DNA from: JAAXHH01 sp965248395
GTDB taxonomy: Bacteria; JAAXHH01
NCBI GenBank assembly: GCA_965248395.1
Contig: OZ252103.1
Span: forward strand, 2,356,001-2,420,000
DNA: 64,000 nt
Reading direction: 5' to 3'
This document shows, in pieces, positions 34,796-44,069 of the stretch. The notes beneath the pieces were generated by a model. That model had not been told where the DNA came from. It saw only the letters and a list, made by a program, of their open reading frames with translations, and did no database searches. Each line of letters opens with the position of its first letter. Within the stretch, counting starts at the first letter, position 1. The position numbers were made by a program, and so were the translations under genes.

Positions 34796-36949
34796 TTAAG
34801 ACATCTCTGGCGCGGATACGGCAACGAGCGGGATCTCGATGGTCATTTCGGTGTATTCACCGGGTTCGGAATCCACCTTGATCGCACCACCGTGCTCGCG
34901 TATGACATCGTTTGAAAGCGCCAGGCCCAGACCGGTGCCCTGATCGGTAGGCTTGGTTGTGAAGAAGGGATTGAAGATCTTTTCTCTGACATGGGGCGGG
35001 ATGCCCTTGCCATTGTCCTTGATGCGGATCACGAACTGATCATCCTCACGGCGGGTGGTCAACCACAGGGAGGGGACATATTCGGACGGGGTTTCGGGAT
35101 CTTGCCGCTTTTCGTGGGTAGCGTGGCACGCGTTGTTGACCATGTTTACGAATACCCGGGCCATATCCTGGGATACGATTTCCACCTCCCCCATTTGCGG
35201 GTCCAGGTCTTCGTTGATTTCGAGTTGAAATTCTGAATTGGATGCCCGGGCGCTGTGAAAGGCAAGGCGGGTATGTTCCTCGAGCAAGGCGTTCAGATCG
35301 GTGGACTGTTTCTCCGCGGATCCCCGGCCCATCTGCAGCATATCGCGTACGATTCGATTAGCCCGTTCGCCGTGTTCACGGATGCGGCGCAGGTTATCCG
35401 ACAGATCGCCGCCGATTTCGCGAATCAAGTCGTCTTGCTCTTCGTTCAGCGATCCACCGTCAGTCGGTAGTTCTTCCCGCAACTCCTCGAGTAGTTCCTC
35501 CGAAGATTCGGCGAAGTTCTTCACGAAGTTCAGCGGGTTCTGTATTTCGTGCGCGACGCCCGCTGTCAATTCCCCCAAGGCCGCAAGTTTTTCCCGCATG
35601 ACAATCTGGTCCTGCGCGTGCTGAAGTTCAACCAGCGTTTTTTCCAATTCGTCATTCTTGCCCCGGAGTTCCTCCGCGAGTTTTTCCACGAGGTTCAGTC
35701 GCTGCGCCTCGATCGAATGCAGCCTGAACACTTCAAGGGCGGCGGCCATGTCGGCCACCTCGTCGCGGCCGTCCAATTCCACCTTCTGCTTCAGATTACC
35801 CCCGGCCATGCGACGCATGTGTTCGGATAGAAATCCCAGACGGCGCAATAACACTTTGCCGACAAACAACCACGCGATGAGAACCGCGCCAATCAGACTG
35901 AAGGCGTTCAGCACAAGCAGGAGCTGTCTTCCCACCTGGATCGTCTGCGTGGAGGCAATCGTTGCTTTCTGGGTGCTTGCCTGCGCTGAATTCACGAGGC
36001 TCTCCACCTCGGCGACCAGTTCGACGGCGAGATCCCGGTTGCTCTCGATCAGTGCGCGCTGTTGGGCCATAAGTTCCAGGTCCTCCGCGCGAATTTGAAA
36101 GATCTTGCCCTGGCCGCTTCCCAGTTCAAACAACTCGCCGAATACCGGTTCGAGTCTTTGCCGCAGCGGCGCCGTTCCCAGGCCCGCCAGGCTCCTTTCA
36201 ACACCACCGCTGGCCGATTCGAATCGCTCAAGCAGGGGTTCCAATCTGTCGGCGTCAGAGAGGTTGAAGACGTTGGACAGGATTCGGGTGCTGACCGTCG
36301 CCTCGGTCTGCAGTTCGGCGAGATAACGGTATCGCTGCAGTTCTATTTCGGAAAGGTATTCTGAACGCGGCGCCGCCGGTTCGTCGATGTCACTGTAACC
36401 GGTGGCCGTGTAAAACAACTGGTTGTCCAGGGCCGGTACTAGAATGCCGGCCAGTTCGAGTTGCAACTGCTCCAGCTCACGACGCAGGCGCTGGCTTTGA
36501 TCCTCGAGAATGAAGCGTCTCGCCACGGACTCCTCGATCATGCCGATGTTGGAGATCAGGGTGTTACCGCTTTCACTGATCCGCTGAAATCGCTCGTTTT
36601 CCATGCTGTGGCTGGTAAGCGCTTCCAGTTGAACCGCGAAGCTATCCCGTTCTTCGGCGATACTTGCCGTTACGGCTTCAAAAATATCGGGAGTTTCCGC
36701 TGCTGTCAGTCGTGGAGCGGCGGCCGCCAGCGTTCCGCTCTGTTGCGCCACACCGAACGCGGCTGCAATTTCGGGGACCGCCACCTCATTCACTTCTCTC
36801 TGGGCATCACCGACCTGGTTGAAGGCGAACCAGGCCACCATACTTGCCATCATGGTGAGCGCTACGGCCGTACCGATCCCCAGGTACAGTTGCCCCGAGA
36901 TACGGGAAGGGCCTTTGTCATACAACCACAGAAGCCACTTCTTGATCAT
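34796..36949 (-). CDS. Membrane sensor histidine kinase with large periplasmic domain
   Basis: A 717-residue kinase. TM1 at ~20-45, a long helical periplasmic region (~46-350; TorS-like by appearance), TM2 at ~350-375, a HAMP domain (LRRLGFLSEHMRRMAGG), a coiled linker and then HisKA with His ~467 (GVAHEIQNPLNFV). HATPase_c has an N-box (NMVNNACHATHE), G1 DNGKGIP and G2 GTGLGLALS. It overlaps the 3' end of the binding-protein gene by 4 bases (ATGA), so the two are translationally coupled; I infer that the binding protein presents ligand to this kinase, as TorT does for TorS. The receiver domain in the same operon (38591-39748) is the obvious phosphoryl target. Confidence 0.87.
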   Translation of the reverse strand: MIKKWLLWLYDKGPSRISGQLYLGIGTAVALTMMASMVAWFAFNQVGDAQREVNEVAVPEIAAAFGVAQQSGTLAAAAPRLTAAETPDIFEAVTASIAEERDSFAVQLEALTSHSMENERFQRISESGNTLISNIGMIEESVARRFILEDQSQRLRRELEQLQLELAGILVPALDNQLFYTATGYSDIDEPAAPRSEYLSEIELQRYRYLAELQTEATVSTRILSNVFNLSDADRLEPLLERFESASGGVERSLAGLGTAPLRQRLEPVFGELFELGSGQGKIFQIRAEDLELMAQQRALIESNRDLAVELVAEVESLVNSAQASTQKATIASTQTIQVGRQLLLVLNAFSLIGAVLIAWLFVGKVLLRRLGFLSEHMRRMAGGNLKQKVELDGRDEVADMAAALEVFRLHSIEAQRLNLVEKLAEELRGKNDELEKTLVELQHAQDQIVMREKLAALGELTAGVAHEIQNPLNFVKNFAESSEELLEELREELPTDGGSLNEEQDDLIREIGGDLSDNLRRIREHGERANRIVRDMLQMGRGSAEKQSTDLNALLEEHTRLAFHSARASNSEFQLEINEDLDPQMGEVEIVSQDMARVFVNMVNNACHATHEKRQDPETPSEYVPSLWLTTRREDDQFVIRIKDNGKGIPPHVREKIFNPFFTTKPTDQGTGLGLALSNDVIREHGGAIKVDSEPGEYTEMTIEIPLVAVSAPEMS

Positions 36950-38160
36950 GGCATTACGTCCCGCAGGGTTTCAACAGGATGGTACCGTCCATCCTGCCCG
37001 ATGACGGTGAGAAAGACTGCGTCGGAACCCTGGTTGTCGCCTTCACCGAATACAAGACGAAGCCCGCCCATGTTTATGACCTCGGCCTTGTTCAGGCTGT
37101 CGATGAGACAGGTTCGTTTCAAGTCCGGTCCACAGCCCTCCAGCGCGGTGATCGCCAGCCGGCCGGCCAGGTATCCTTCGAATGAAACGAATCCAGGGGT
37201 GGCGTTTGGTACGTGGGCAGACAGTGCCCTGCGGTACTGTACGGCTATGGATATATCGCCGGCCCCGGGGAAGGGAACCACCTGTGACACAAGGACACCA
37301 CGGCCGTTGGGACCCAGTTCCCGGGCCAAAGCGTTACTGCCCACGAAGGAGATCGTCGCGAAGACCGGGTTGAAACCCACGTGTCGGGCCCACTTGATAA
37401 GCGTGGCAACCGGTTGGTATGCGCCTATAACTACGACAGCGTCCGGTTTTCCCCGTTGCAGATCAAGCAGGCCGGCCTTGATCGCCGTGGTGTTCCTGGG
37501 ATACACGCCAATCGCCACCGGATCCAACTTCCTTCGTTCAAGCGCTCGCCGTACCCCCCGATAGCCGACCCGGCCAAAAGAATCATTTTGATACATCACG
37601 GCAATGCGGGTGATGCCGAGATCCCGCGATAACCTGTCTACGATTTCCTCGGTTTCCTGGTAATAGGAGGCGCGCAGGTTGATCACGCCCGATTCCGTGT
37701 TGTCTCTCAAAAAAATCGCGCCGGTAAATGGCGCAATATAAGGTACTCCCGCCTGTGAGGTGATAGGAACTGCGGAGCGGGAGGTCGGCGTACCGACAGC
37801 GCCGATGAGTGCGAACACCTGTTCTTCTTCGATCAACTTCCGGGTATTCGCGATGGCGGCTACCGGTTCGTAAGCGTCGTCGAGGGTGATCAACTCAAGA
37901 CGGCGTCCGTGCACGCCCCCCTTCCGGTTCGCCTCATGGAAGGCCGCCTCGATCCCGAGATTCATGTTCCGGCCGAGTTCACGGGCCGGACCACTGAACG
38001 CCGCGGACTGACCGAAGAGAATGCGTTCGTCGGTTACGCCGGGTTCTTCAACCTGGGCGGCGTTCGCGCCGCTGTTTTCGTGAGATAAGGCGGGAGAGAA
38101 CGCCGTCGCACAGAGGGCGAGCAATGCAATGACCGCCCAGTGGTCTCGCGTTCGCCTCAT
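36946..38160 (-). CDS. Periplasmic binding protein, type 1 (LivJ-like)
   Basis: A 404-residue exported protein with an N-terminal signal peptide (hydrophobic AVIALLALCATAF, cleavage likely near SPALSHE). It has a leucine-binding-protein fold: ILFGQSAAFSGPARELG, GGVHGRRLELITLDD, ALIGAVGTPTSRSAVPI, GVPYIAPFTGA and the QNDSFGRVGYRGV middle segment. No ABC permease or ATPase lies nearby; instead it overlaps the kinase gene by 4 bases at its 3' end and the RsbW-like gene by 4 bases at its start. It therefore most likely serves sensing rather than transport. Ligand unknown; amino acids or related small molecules are typical. Confidence 0.85.
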   Translation of the reverse strand: MRRTRDHWAVIALLALCATAFSPALSHENSGANAAQVEEPGVTDERILFGQSAAFSGPARELGRNMNLGIEAAFHEANRKGGVHGRRLELITLDDAYEPVAAIANTRKLIEEEQVFALIGAVGTPTSRSAVPITSQAGVPYIAPFTGAIFLRDNTESGVINLRASYYQETEEIVDRLSRDLGITRIAVMYQNDSFGRVGYRGVRRALERRKLDPVAIGVYPRNTTAIKAGLLDLQRGKPDAVVVIGAYQPVATLIKWARHVGFNPVFATISFVGSNALARELGPNGRGVLVSQVVPFPGAGDISIAVQYRRALSAHVPNATPGFVSFEGYLAGRLAITALEGCGPDLKRTCLIDSLNKAEVINMGGLRLVFGEGDNQGSDAVFLTVIGQDGRYHPVETLRDVMP

Positions 38161-38582
38161 CCGTTATCCTTCCGCTTGACGATCGTCAGGATGTTCTTGT
38201 TGTCTTCTCGACGGTAATTCAGTTCATCCATCATGGTCCGAACGAGGTAGATGCCCAGACCGCCAACGGGTCGATCGTCCAATCCGGATTCGAGATCGGG
38301 TTCCGGACAGTCCGTAAGGGGGTTAAAGGCCTGTCCTTCGTCCCGCAACTCGATGGTCAGGACGTCCGTATCTGAATCCAGTATGATCTCGAATTCATGC
38401 TCGGGATCGTTGTCGTGCCCATGGGTGACGATGTTGACGCCCAATTCCTCGAGGACCAGCTTAATCTGGTACACCATGCCCGGCGGCCAGTCTTCCGCCT
38501 CGCCGAGTTCATCGACCGCATTGTAAATACGATCCAGCTGGTCGAGCTTCGTGGGTAGGCAGAGGGACAGTCTTCTGCTCAT
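38157..38582 (-). CDS. RsbW-like anti-sigma / serine kinase (GHKL ATPase)
   Basis: A 141-residue single-domain protein of the HATPase_c_2 family. The N-box is LVLEELGVNIVTHGHDND and the G-box is GGLGIYLVRTMMDELNY. RsbW/SpoIIAB-type kinases phosphorylate a STAS antagonist and sequester an output partner, commonly a sigma factor. Here the output partner gene is not adjacent. Start and stop overlap or abut the neighbouring genes (4-base ATGA overlap with the binding-protein gene; 8-base gap from the receiver-phosphatase gene), so co-expression and balanced stoichiometry are likely. Confidence 0.87.
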   Translation of the reverse strand: MSRRLSLCLPTKLDQLDRIYNAVDELGEAEDWPPGMVYQIKLVLEELGVNIVTHGHDNDPEHEFEIILDSDTDVLTIELRDEGQAFNPLTDCPEPDLESGLDDRPVGGLGIYLVRTMMDELNYRREDNKNILTIVKRKDNG

Positions 38583-38590
38583 GGTTATCC

Positions 38591-39748
38591 CTAGCGCTGA
38601 ATGACGGCAACACAGGTAATGTCGTCGGACTGCGGCGTCTCGCCCGCGAAATCGTGGACAGCCTTGAAAACGGCTTGATTCGCTTCCTCTGAGGTTGCGG
38701 GGCGTGATTCCGCAAATACCGCCTGCAGGCGGTCCATGCCGAATTCTTCCCTGTCGGCGTTCATGGCTTCGGTAACGCCGTCGGTATAAAGTACAAGGCA
38801 GTCGCCTGGCGAAAGCGCGACGGCCGACTGGCCGAAATCGACTCCGGGAAAAACCCCGAGCGCAAGACCGTCGGTTCCGGGGAGCAGCGTCGAGCTGCCA
38901 TCTGGATGAACAACCAGCGGTGGGTTGTGCCCTCCGTTCGCGTAGTCCACCTGACCTGTTTCGGGGGTATATACCGCGTAGAAGGTCGTCACGAACATGG
39001 CCGCTTCGTTTTCTTCGGTAAGGAGATCATTGACTTCTTTCAATACAGCTCCTGGCGCGATGGCTCCGATGGCCGCCCCCTTCAAAAGAGTCCGGCTCGA
39101 CATCATAAACAACGCGGCCGGTACGCCCTTGTCGGACACATCGGCAATCGCCAGTCCGATTTGTCCACCGGGAAGAGGGAAAACATCGAAAAAGTCCCCA
39201 CCAACCTCCCGGGCGGGTTCCATGTTCGCGAAGATCTGACAGTGATCGGAATCGGGAAACTCCGTCGGCAGGATTGACTGCTGCATCTTGCTGGCCACGT
39301 TCAGTTCGTTCTGCAGTCTTACCAACTGGTCCCGGGATTCCAATGCCGCACGCCACTCTTCCATGTTCTTCAAGGTACGTTCGATGGTCACCCGAAGGTC
39401 CTGGAAATCGATGGGCTTGGTAATGAAATCGAAGGCGCCCCTGTTCATGGCAGTCCGGATATTCTTCATGTCCCCGTAGGCAGAGACGACCACGGCGCGT
39501 ATGTCGGGGGCGATGTTCGGAATCTGCGCCAGTAGCGTGAGGCCGTCCATCCGGGGCATGTTGATATCGGACAGGACCATGTCTATATCAGGAATCTCGT
39601 TTAAACGCTCCAGGGCTTCCACGCCGTTGTGGGCAAAGTATAGCGTATACAGACCGGCGCGAACATCACGGCGCATTCTTTGCCGCATCAGATGTTCGAG
39701 GTCCGGTTCATCGTCTACCACGAGGATTTTATATTGAGTTTGCGTCAT
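38591..39748 (-). CDS. Response-regulator receiver fused to PP2C (SpoIIE) phosphatase
   Basis: A 385-residue protein. Residues 1-125 are a receiver with acidic pocket VVDDEPD, phosphoacceptor Asp61 (VLSDINMP), Thr/Ser near VVSAYGD and Lys in ITKPID. After a short coiled linker, residues ~165-385 are a SpoIIE-type PP2C with EVGGDFFDV, IADVSDKGVPAAL, LYTDGVTEAMN and QSDDITCVAV. This is the RssB/RsbU-like layout in which phosphorylation of the receiver controls removal of phosphate from a STAS protein. It lies between the STAS gene (95 bases upstream) and the RsbW-like gene, and the kinase is at the end of the same operon. Confidence 0.92.
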   Translation of the reverse strand: MTQTQYKILVVDDEPDLEHLMRQRMRRDVRAGLYTLYFAHNGVEALERLNEIPDIDMVLSDINMPRMDGLTLLAQIPNIAPDIRAVVVSAYGDMKNIRTAMNRGAFDFITKPIDFQDLRVTIERTLKNMEEWRAALESRDQLVRLQNELNVASKMQQSILPTEFPDSDHCQIFANMEPAREVGGDFFDVFPLPGGQIGLAIADVSDKGVPAALFMMSSRTLLKGAAIGAIAPGAVLKEVNDLLTEENEAAMFVTTFYAVYTPETGQVDYANGGHNPPLVVHPDGSSTLLPGTDGLALGVFPGVDFGQSAVALSPGDCLVLYTDGVTEAMNADREEFGMDRLQAVFAESRPATSEEANQAVFKAVHDFAGETPQSDDITCVAVIQR

Positions 39749-39843
39749 GTCACCCCCGCAAGTCGCTTTGCCCTATTGACGGATATTTAACTGAGATGAA
39801 AGAGTAAATCGTAAGCCACCAGGCGGACGACCGGGTTGATTGC

Positions 39844-40182
39844 TCACTGGCCGATTTTTTCCACCGCATCCGCCTGGGAATCGTGAATGGAAATAACTTT
39901 GTCGAAGCCGCTGATTTCGAAGACTTCCCGGATCGGGTCCGACAGCGAGCACAAAGCGAACGCGGCATTCCGCTTCTGAAGCAGTCGGGCGATCAGCAGG
40001 ATGACCCTGAGTCCGGCGCTGCTTATATACGACAACGCGCCGAAGTCCAGCAACACCTTGCTGTCGTCCTCAGCGATGGCGTCGTTTAGTGCGTCTTCGA
40101 ATTCCCGCGCGTTGGCGCCGTCGATTCGACCTTCAACCTTCGCAATCAGTACTTCGTTTGCTCGGTCGACACTGATCTCCAT
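39844..40182 (-). CDS. STAS-domain anti-sigma factor antagonist
   Basis: A 112-residue STAS protein. The conserved phosphorylation loop is seen as DFGALSYISSAGLRV (Ser54 or Ser55), and the fold strands VLIAKVEGRIDG and AFALCSL are readable. In partner switching, the unphosphorylated form binds the RsbW-like kinase and frees its target. A longer frame from 40230 adds 16 residues; the ATG at 40182 has GGGGG 8 bases upstream and fits family length. First gene of the five-gene signalling operon. Confidence 0.9.
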   Translation of the reverse strand: MEISVDRANEVLIAKVEGRIDGANAREFEDALNDAIAEDDSKVLLDFGALSYISSAGLRVILLIARLLQKRNAAFALCSLSDPIREVFEISGFDKVISIHDSQADAVEKIGQ

Positions 40183-40332
40183 GAAACCAACCCCCTTTAC
40201 AAGGTTTAAGAAACTGCCAATGTTCGGCAAAGTCCGTTATATGTAACTCCGTACGGCCATCTTATGATGGCGCGCAGCCACCCGGTGGGGGCCAGGCTGC
40301 TTGATATTCAACTCCAAAAAACCGTCTGTGGC

Positions 40333-41124
40333 TTATCCGGAGGCCAGGATCGGATGCAACGGCCCTCCGAAAGGCTCGCCCGGCTTCAAAGTCTGGTCTC
40401 CACCCGCATTCCATCGGCCGTTGTAGTTCACGTAATCCGGAATGTAGATGATGGCCAGGGCTCTCCTGGGCGAACTGGTACGATTCTGTGTTGCGTAGTG
40501 AAACGTACATCCGTGATGGAAGGTTACGCCCCCGGCCTCCATTTCCATTACAACGGGTTCGACTTCGACCTCGATATCCGTTTCATCGATGTCTTTGAGT
40601 ACACTCTCTCCTTCCGTACTCAGCGCGACGGGCGCCAGTCGACCGTACTTGTGAGATCCCGGAATGAACTGCATGCAACCGTTGTCTATCGCTACATCGT
40701 CCACGGCGATCCAGGCCGATAGCGCTCCGACTTGTTCCATGGGCCAGTAAGGTGCGTCCTGATGCCAATTGGTTGCCTTGCTCTGTTCGCCCCCGGGTTT
40801 GATCAGTCCATGGTCATGGTATATAACCAGACGTTTGCACATCGATATCTTCCTGGCGACTTCAGCCAGCCGCGCATCAAAGGAATATTTGCGGACTATC
40901 TCGTAGTCCACCCACAGATTGACCATCTGGTTGAATACGCGGTTATAATCTTCGTCCGTTTCACCTCCGCCGCCCAGAATGCGTTCCCGTTTTTCGTCTA
41001 CCGTTTTATCCAGCGCATTTCCCAGTTCCGCGATTTCTTCTTTGGAAAAAAAACCTGGTATCTGGAGATAGCCATTCTCCTGAAAGAAACCGACCTCTTC
41101 GGAGCCTATGTGATTTGGATTCAT
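40333..41124 (-). CDS. Phytanoyl-CoA dioxygenase (PhyH) family protein
   Basis: A 263-residue Fe(II)/2-oxoglutarate-dependent oxygenase. The facial triad is His121 and Asp123 (NWHQDAPYW) plus a distal His ~209 (HHGCTFHYATQN), with Arg220 as probable 2-oxoglutarate anchor. The FIPGSHKYG and MEAGGVTFHHG segments are typical of PhyH proteins that hydroxylate small molecules. The substrate is unknown; a bacterial role in phytanate metabolism is unlikely from family size alone. It is divergent from a second PhyH gene across a 236-base gap. Start SD is weak (GGA). Confidence 0.85.
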   Translation of the reverse strand: MNPNHIGSEEVGFFQENGYLQIPGFFSKEEIAELGNALDKTVDEKRERILGGGGETDEDYNRVFNQMVNLWVDYEIVRKYSFDARLAEVARKISMCKRLVIYHDHGLIKPGGEQSKATNWHQDAPYWPMEQVGALSAWIAVDDVAIDNGCMQFIPGSHKYGRLAPVALSTEGESVLKDIDETDIEVEVEPVVMEMEAGGVTFHHGCTFHYATQNRTSSPRRALAIIYIPDYVNYNGRWNAGGDQTLKPGEPFGGPLHPILASG

Positions 41125-41360
41125 GTTTCCGAATGACTTGGGGAATAGATCGAATTATCCATATATAGGCTAAGTCCATACAAATCAACAACAATAAACA
41201 CTGCAGAGAGGTACTTTTGCACAATTAAGGTAATGTAATAACCAGCAAAGGATTTTCAACCTCTTTTCAAAACCCGGCATTTAAATTAACTTGATCGAAC
41301 CGTGGCGGAGTCATAGAGCCCACCCCAATCCCTAAACGCGAATAGCTCAAGGAGTGAACC
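41125..41360. other. Divergent AT-rich promoter gap between two PhyH genes
   Basis: 236 bases, clearly more AT-rich than the flanking genes and without an open frame. Only weak hexamers are seen: a possible TTGATC / TAGAGC pair 17 bases apart near 41291-41319 on the plus strand. Consistent with a shared regulatory region for the two dioxygenases; no clear operator palindrome. Confidence 0.35.
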
Positions 41361-42338
41361 ATGCCGGAAAGTCGTTTTCAAATCGGTGTCCAGGACTATA
41401 TCGACTACCACAGGGATGGCTATCTGGTGGTCCGCGGGCTCGTATCCGACGGGGAAGTGGAAGAAATACGCCGCCATACTGAAGAACTGATGAGCGGCGG
41501 GATTACCATCGAAGGGGTAGACCCTCCTCCTCCAGGACTCACTTCCGAACAGATGGGTCAGCACTGGTTGCGCATACACATGCTTCACCGGAAACATGAA
41601 CTACATGAAAAATACATGCTTCAACCCCGAATTATGGATGTGCTCGAAGCGCTGATCGGTCCCGACGTTCTGGCGCTCCAGACCATGCTGTTCCTCAAGC
41701 CGCCAGGCCGCGAAGGCCAGGGTTTTCACCAGGACGCGTATTATATTCCCACCTATCCGGACACTCTGATCGGTTCGTGGCTGGCCGTCGACCCCGCGGA
41801 TGAAGACAACGGTTGCGTTATGGTCATCCCGGGATCACATCACGAGCCGATTTACCCGGATGAAAACAAAATAGGCCAGAACCACACCGACGGATCCTTC
41901 GAGGATCTTGGGGTGATCGAAGGTGCCAGCGCGACGGACGAGGCGTTGAACGGCCTGGCTCCCATCGCCGCGAAGTACGGGGGAAAAGAGGTAGCCGCCC
42001 GCGTGGCTCCGGGCGACGTCATGTTCTTTCACAGCCATCTCCTGCACCGGTCGCACGAGAACAGGTCAAGTACTCGTTTCCGCAGGGCTTTTGTCAGTCA
42101 CTATTGTAACGCGAGGTCATGGGTGCCGTGGAACCATGGTGCGGACTTCGACGGACCGTCCGCAAATCATCTCCACATACTCGTTCGTGGAAGCACCCAT
42201 CTGCCCTTCGCGCTGCCCAGGTTCGGCACCCCGTGCGACGCGCTCAATCCCAGGGAGACGGCCAAAGGCGTGCGCCCCGCACGGATGATGGGCGCCATGC
42301 CCACGTCGACCGTAAAGGGGGTTATGGTTTCTCGCTGA
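41361..42338 (+). CDS. Phytanoyl-CoA dioxygenase (PhyH) family protein
   Basis: A 325-residue Fe(II)/2-oxoglutarate oxygenase. The metal triad is His123 and Asp125 (GFHQDAYYI) and His229 (FHSHLLHRSHENRS), with the probable 2-oxoglutarate Arg about ten residues later. VMVIPGSHHEPIY and VAPGDVMFF are family segments. The last ~60 residues are longer than in the divergent neighbour at 40333-41124. An excellent SD (AAGGAG, 6 bases) supports the start. Gene end is convergent with sufS, 72 bases apart. Substrate unknown. Confidence 0.87.
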   Translation: MPESRFQIGVQDYIDYHRDGYLVVRGLVSDGEVEEIRRHTEELMSGGITIEGVDPPPPGLTSEQMGQHWLRIHMLHRKHELHEKYMLQPRIMDVLEALIGPDVLALQTMLFLKPPGREGQGFHQDAYYIPTYPDTLIGSWLAVDPADEDNGCVMVIPGSHHEPIYPDENKIGQNHTDGSFEDLGVIEGASATDEALNGLAPIAAKYGGKEVAARVAPGDVMFFHSHLLHRSHENRSSTRFRRAFVSHYCNARSWVPWNHGADFDGPSANHLHILVRGSTHLPFALPRFGTPCDALNPRETAKGVRPARMMGAMPTSTVKGVMVSR

Positions 42339-42410
42339 TTGCAGGCAGTTCATTCAGGTCAGGATGCTCTGGCTTGAGACGGAATAAGGAAATGATCGTC
42401 TGCAGGCTCT

Positions 42411-43691
42411 CTAGGCACCGAAGAGATTACGTGCCTTGTGTATGGCGCTGATCATGATATCGATCTCTTCGGAGGTATTGTAGAAGTAGACGCTGGCCCG
42501 CGCCGTGGCGCCATAAGTTGTGCCGAGCCGGCGCATAAGAGGCTGTGCGCAGTGGTGGCCGGCACGGATCGCGACACCCTGTCGGTCCAGTATCGTAGAC
42601 AGATCGCTGGGATGCATGTCATCCAGGTTGTAGGACACGGCGCCTCCCCGGCCGGGCGCGTGACCGTAGACGGTCAGGTCGTCGATTTCCTCGAGCCGCT
42701 CGATCATGTAATCCGTCAGCGCCCTTTCGTGGGTGTGTATGTTTTTCATCCCAATGGCGAAGAGATAATCCACCACGTCCCCGAAGACGATGGCGTGGGC
42801 GATGTTGGGGGTACCCGCCTCAAATTTCTCCGGAATGTCCGCGCAGGAAAACCCGTCGAGGCGAACCTCGTCGATCATCGAACCCCCACCCATGTAGGGA
42901 TCCATCTCTTCCAGCAGTTCTTCCCGGCCGTACAATCCACCGATACCGGTTGGACCGCACATCTTGTGACCGGAAAAAGCGAAGAAGTCGCAACCCATTC
43001 GCTGTACGTCCACGGGCATGTGCGGCACGCTCTGGGCGGCATCCACGAAAACCAGCGCACCGGCCTGGTGTGCCCGTTCAACGATATCCTCTATGGGATT
43101 GACGGTCCCCAGCACGTTCGACATGTGCGCGATGGACACGACACGCGTCTTTTCAGTGATCAGTTCATCCACCTGGTCCATGTCGAGGGACCCGTCATCG
43201 CGGATGTCAAAATACCGGAGTACCGCTCCAGTTTCTCTCGCCAGCATTTGCCAGGGTACGATGTTGCTGTGATGTTCCATGACGGATAGCACGATTTCGT
43301 CTCCCGCCTTGACATTTTTACGACCCCAAGCGCTGGCCACCAGGTTGATGCCCTCGGTGGTGTTGCGGACGAAGACCAGGTTGCGGGTCGGGGCATTGAC
43401 GAAGCGGGCAACCCGTTCACGGGCGTCTTCGTAGGCGTTGGTCGCCTCTTCGCTGAGCGTATGGAGTCCGCGATGGACGTTGGCGTTCAGGCGCGTGTAG
43501 TAATCGTTCAACGCATCGAGCACGACCCGCGGTTTCTGAGAGGTGGCGCTGTTGTCGAGATAGACCAGCGGTTTCCCGTGCACCTTTCTTTCCAGAATGG
43601 GGAAGTCCCCGCGGTACCGCATTGCATGTTCATCGGACCGACGGACCGCGTCATCGAGTTTGCGTGGCGTTTCAACCAGTGTTTCTTCCAT
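42411..43691 (-). CDS. sufS: Cysteine desulfurase SufS
   Basis: A 426-residue PLP enzyme that takes sulfur from cysteine for Fe-S assembly. Key residues: Schiff-base Lys243 (FSGHKMCGPTG), cofactor contacts EHHSNIVPW and VDAAQSVPHMPVD, and the sulfur-carrying Cys381 in the short RAGHHCAQP loop typical of type II (SufS/CsdA) desulfurases. It is the last gene of the suf operon. No SufE or SufU sulfur acceptor lies beside it in this window, so the acceptor must be encoded elsewhere. Confidence 0.95.
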   Translation of the reverse strand: MEETLVETPRKLDDAVRRSDEHAMRYRGDFPILERKVHGKPLVYLDNSATSQKPRVVLDALNDYYTRLNANVHRGLHTLSEEATNAYEDARERVARFVNAPTRNLVFVRNTTEGINLVASAWGRKNVKAGDEIVLSVMEHHSNIVPWQMLARETGAVLRYFDIRDDGSLDMDQVDELITEKTRVVSIAHMSNVLGTVNPIEDIVERAHQAGALVFVDAAQSVPHMPVDVQRMGCDFFAFSGHKMCGPTGIGGLYGREELLEEMDPYMGGGSMIDEVRLDGFSCADIPEKFEAGTPNIAHAIVFGDVVDYLFAIGMKNIHTHERALTDYMIERLEEIDDLTVYGHAPGRGGAVSYNLDDMHPSDLSTILDRQGVAIRAGHHCAQPLMRRLGTTYGATARASVYFYNTSEEIDIMISAIHKARNLFGA

Positions 43692-43724
43692 GATCCTCTA
43701 CAAGTTAGCACTCCAGTTTAGCAC

Positions 43725-44039
43725 TCAGTAGTCTATGCCCAGTTCGAGCTTGGCGTCTTCGGTCATCATGTCGATATGCCAGGTCGGCTCCCATACGATC
43801 TCGATCAGCGCGTCCGAAACTTCGTCTATTTCCTTCACCTTGATCTCCACCTCGGCGGGAAGCGACTGCGCGGCCGGACAGTTCGGCGAAGTGAGCGTCA
43901 TCTTGATGTTCGTCATGCCGTCCTGCTGTACATCAATTTCGTAGATGAGTCCCATTTCGTAGATGTTAACCGGGATCTCGGGATCGTAGCACGTTTTCAA
44001 TACGTCCACAATCTGCTCTTTTACGGCATCCGTATCCAT
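43725..44039 (-). CDS. sufT: SufT/MIP18-family (DUF59) Fe-S assembly factor
   Basis: A 104-residue protein of the MIP18/DUF59 family. It shows CYDPEIPVNIYEMGLIYEI at the N-terminus and the MTLTSPNCPAAQSLP loop with its Cys (~residue 54), the residue thought to interact with clusters. SufT helps mature Fe-S proteins, especially under iron limitation. It lies between sufD (30-base gap) and sufS, the usual sufBCD-T-S order in many non-proteobacteria. Ends in DDD-free acidic tail KLELGIDY. Confidence 0.9.
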   Translation of the reverse strand: MDTDAVKEQIVDVLKTCYDPEIPVNIYEMGLIYEIDVQQDGMTNIKMTLTSPNCPAAQSLPAEVEIKVKEIDEVSDALIEIVWEPTWHIDMMTEDAKLELGIDY

Positions 44040-44069
44040 CCATAAACCCCTGTGCAGTGAATGAATCCG

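Noticed and set aside
40256..40271. GCCATC-TTAT-GATGGC hairpin after the PhyH gene
   Set aside because: Short 6-bp stem without a T-run on either strand; not convincing as a terminator.
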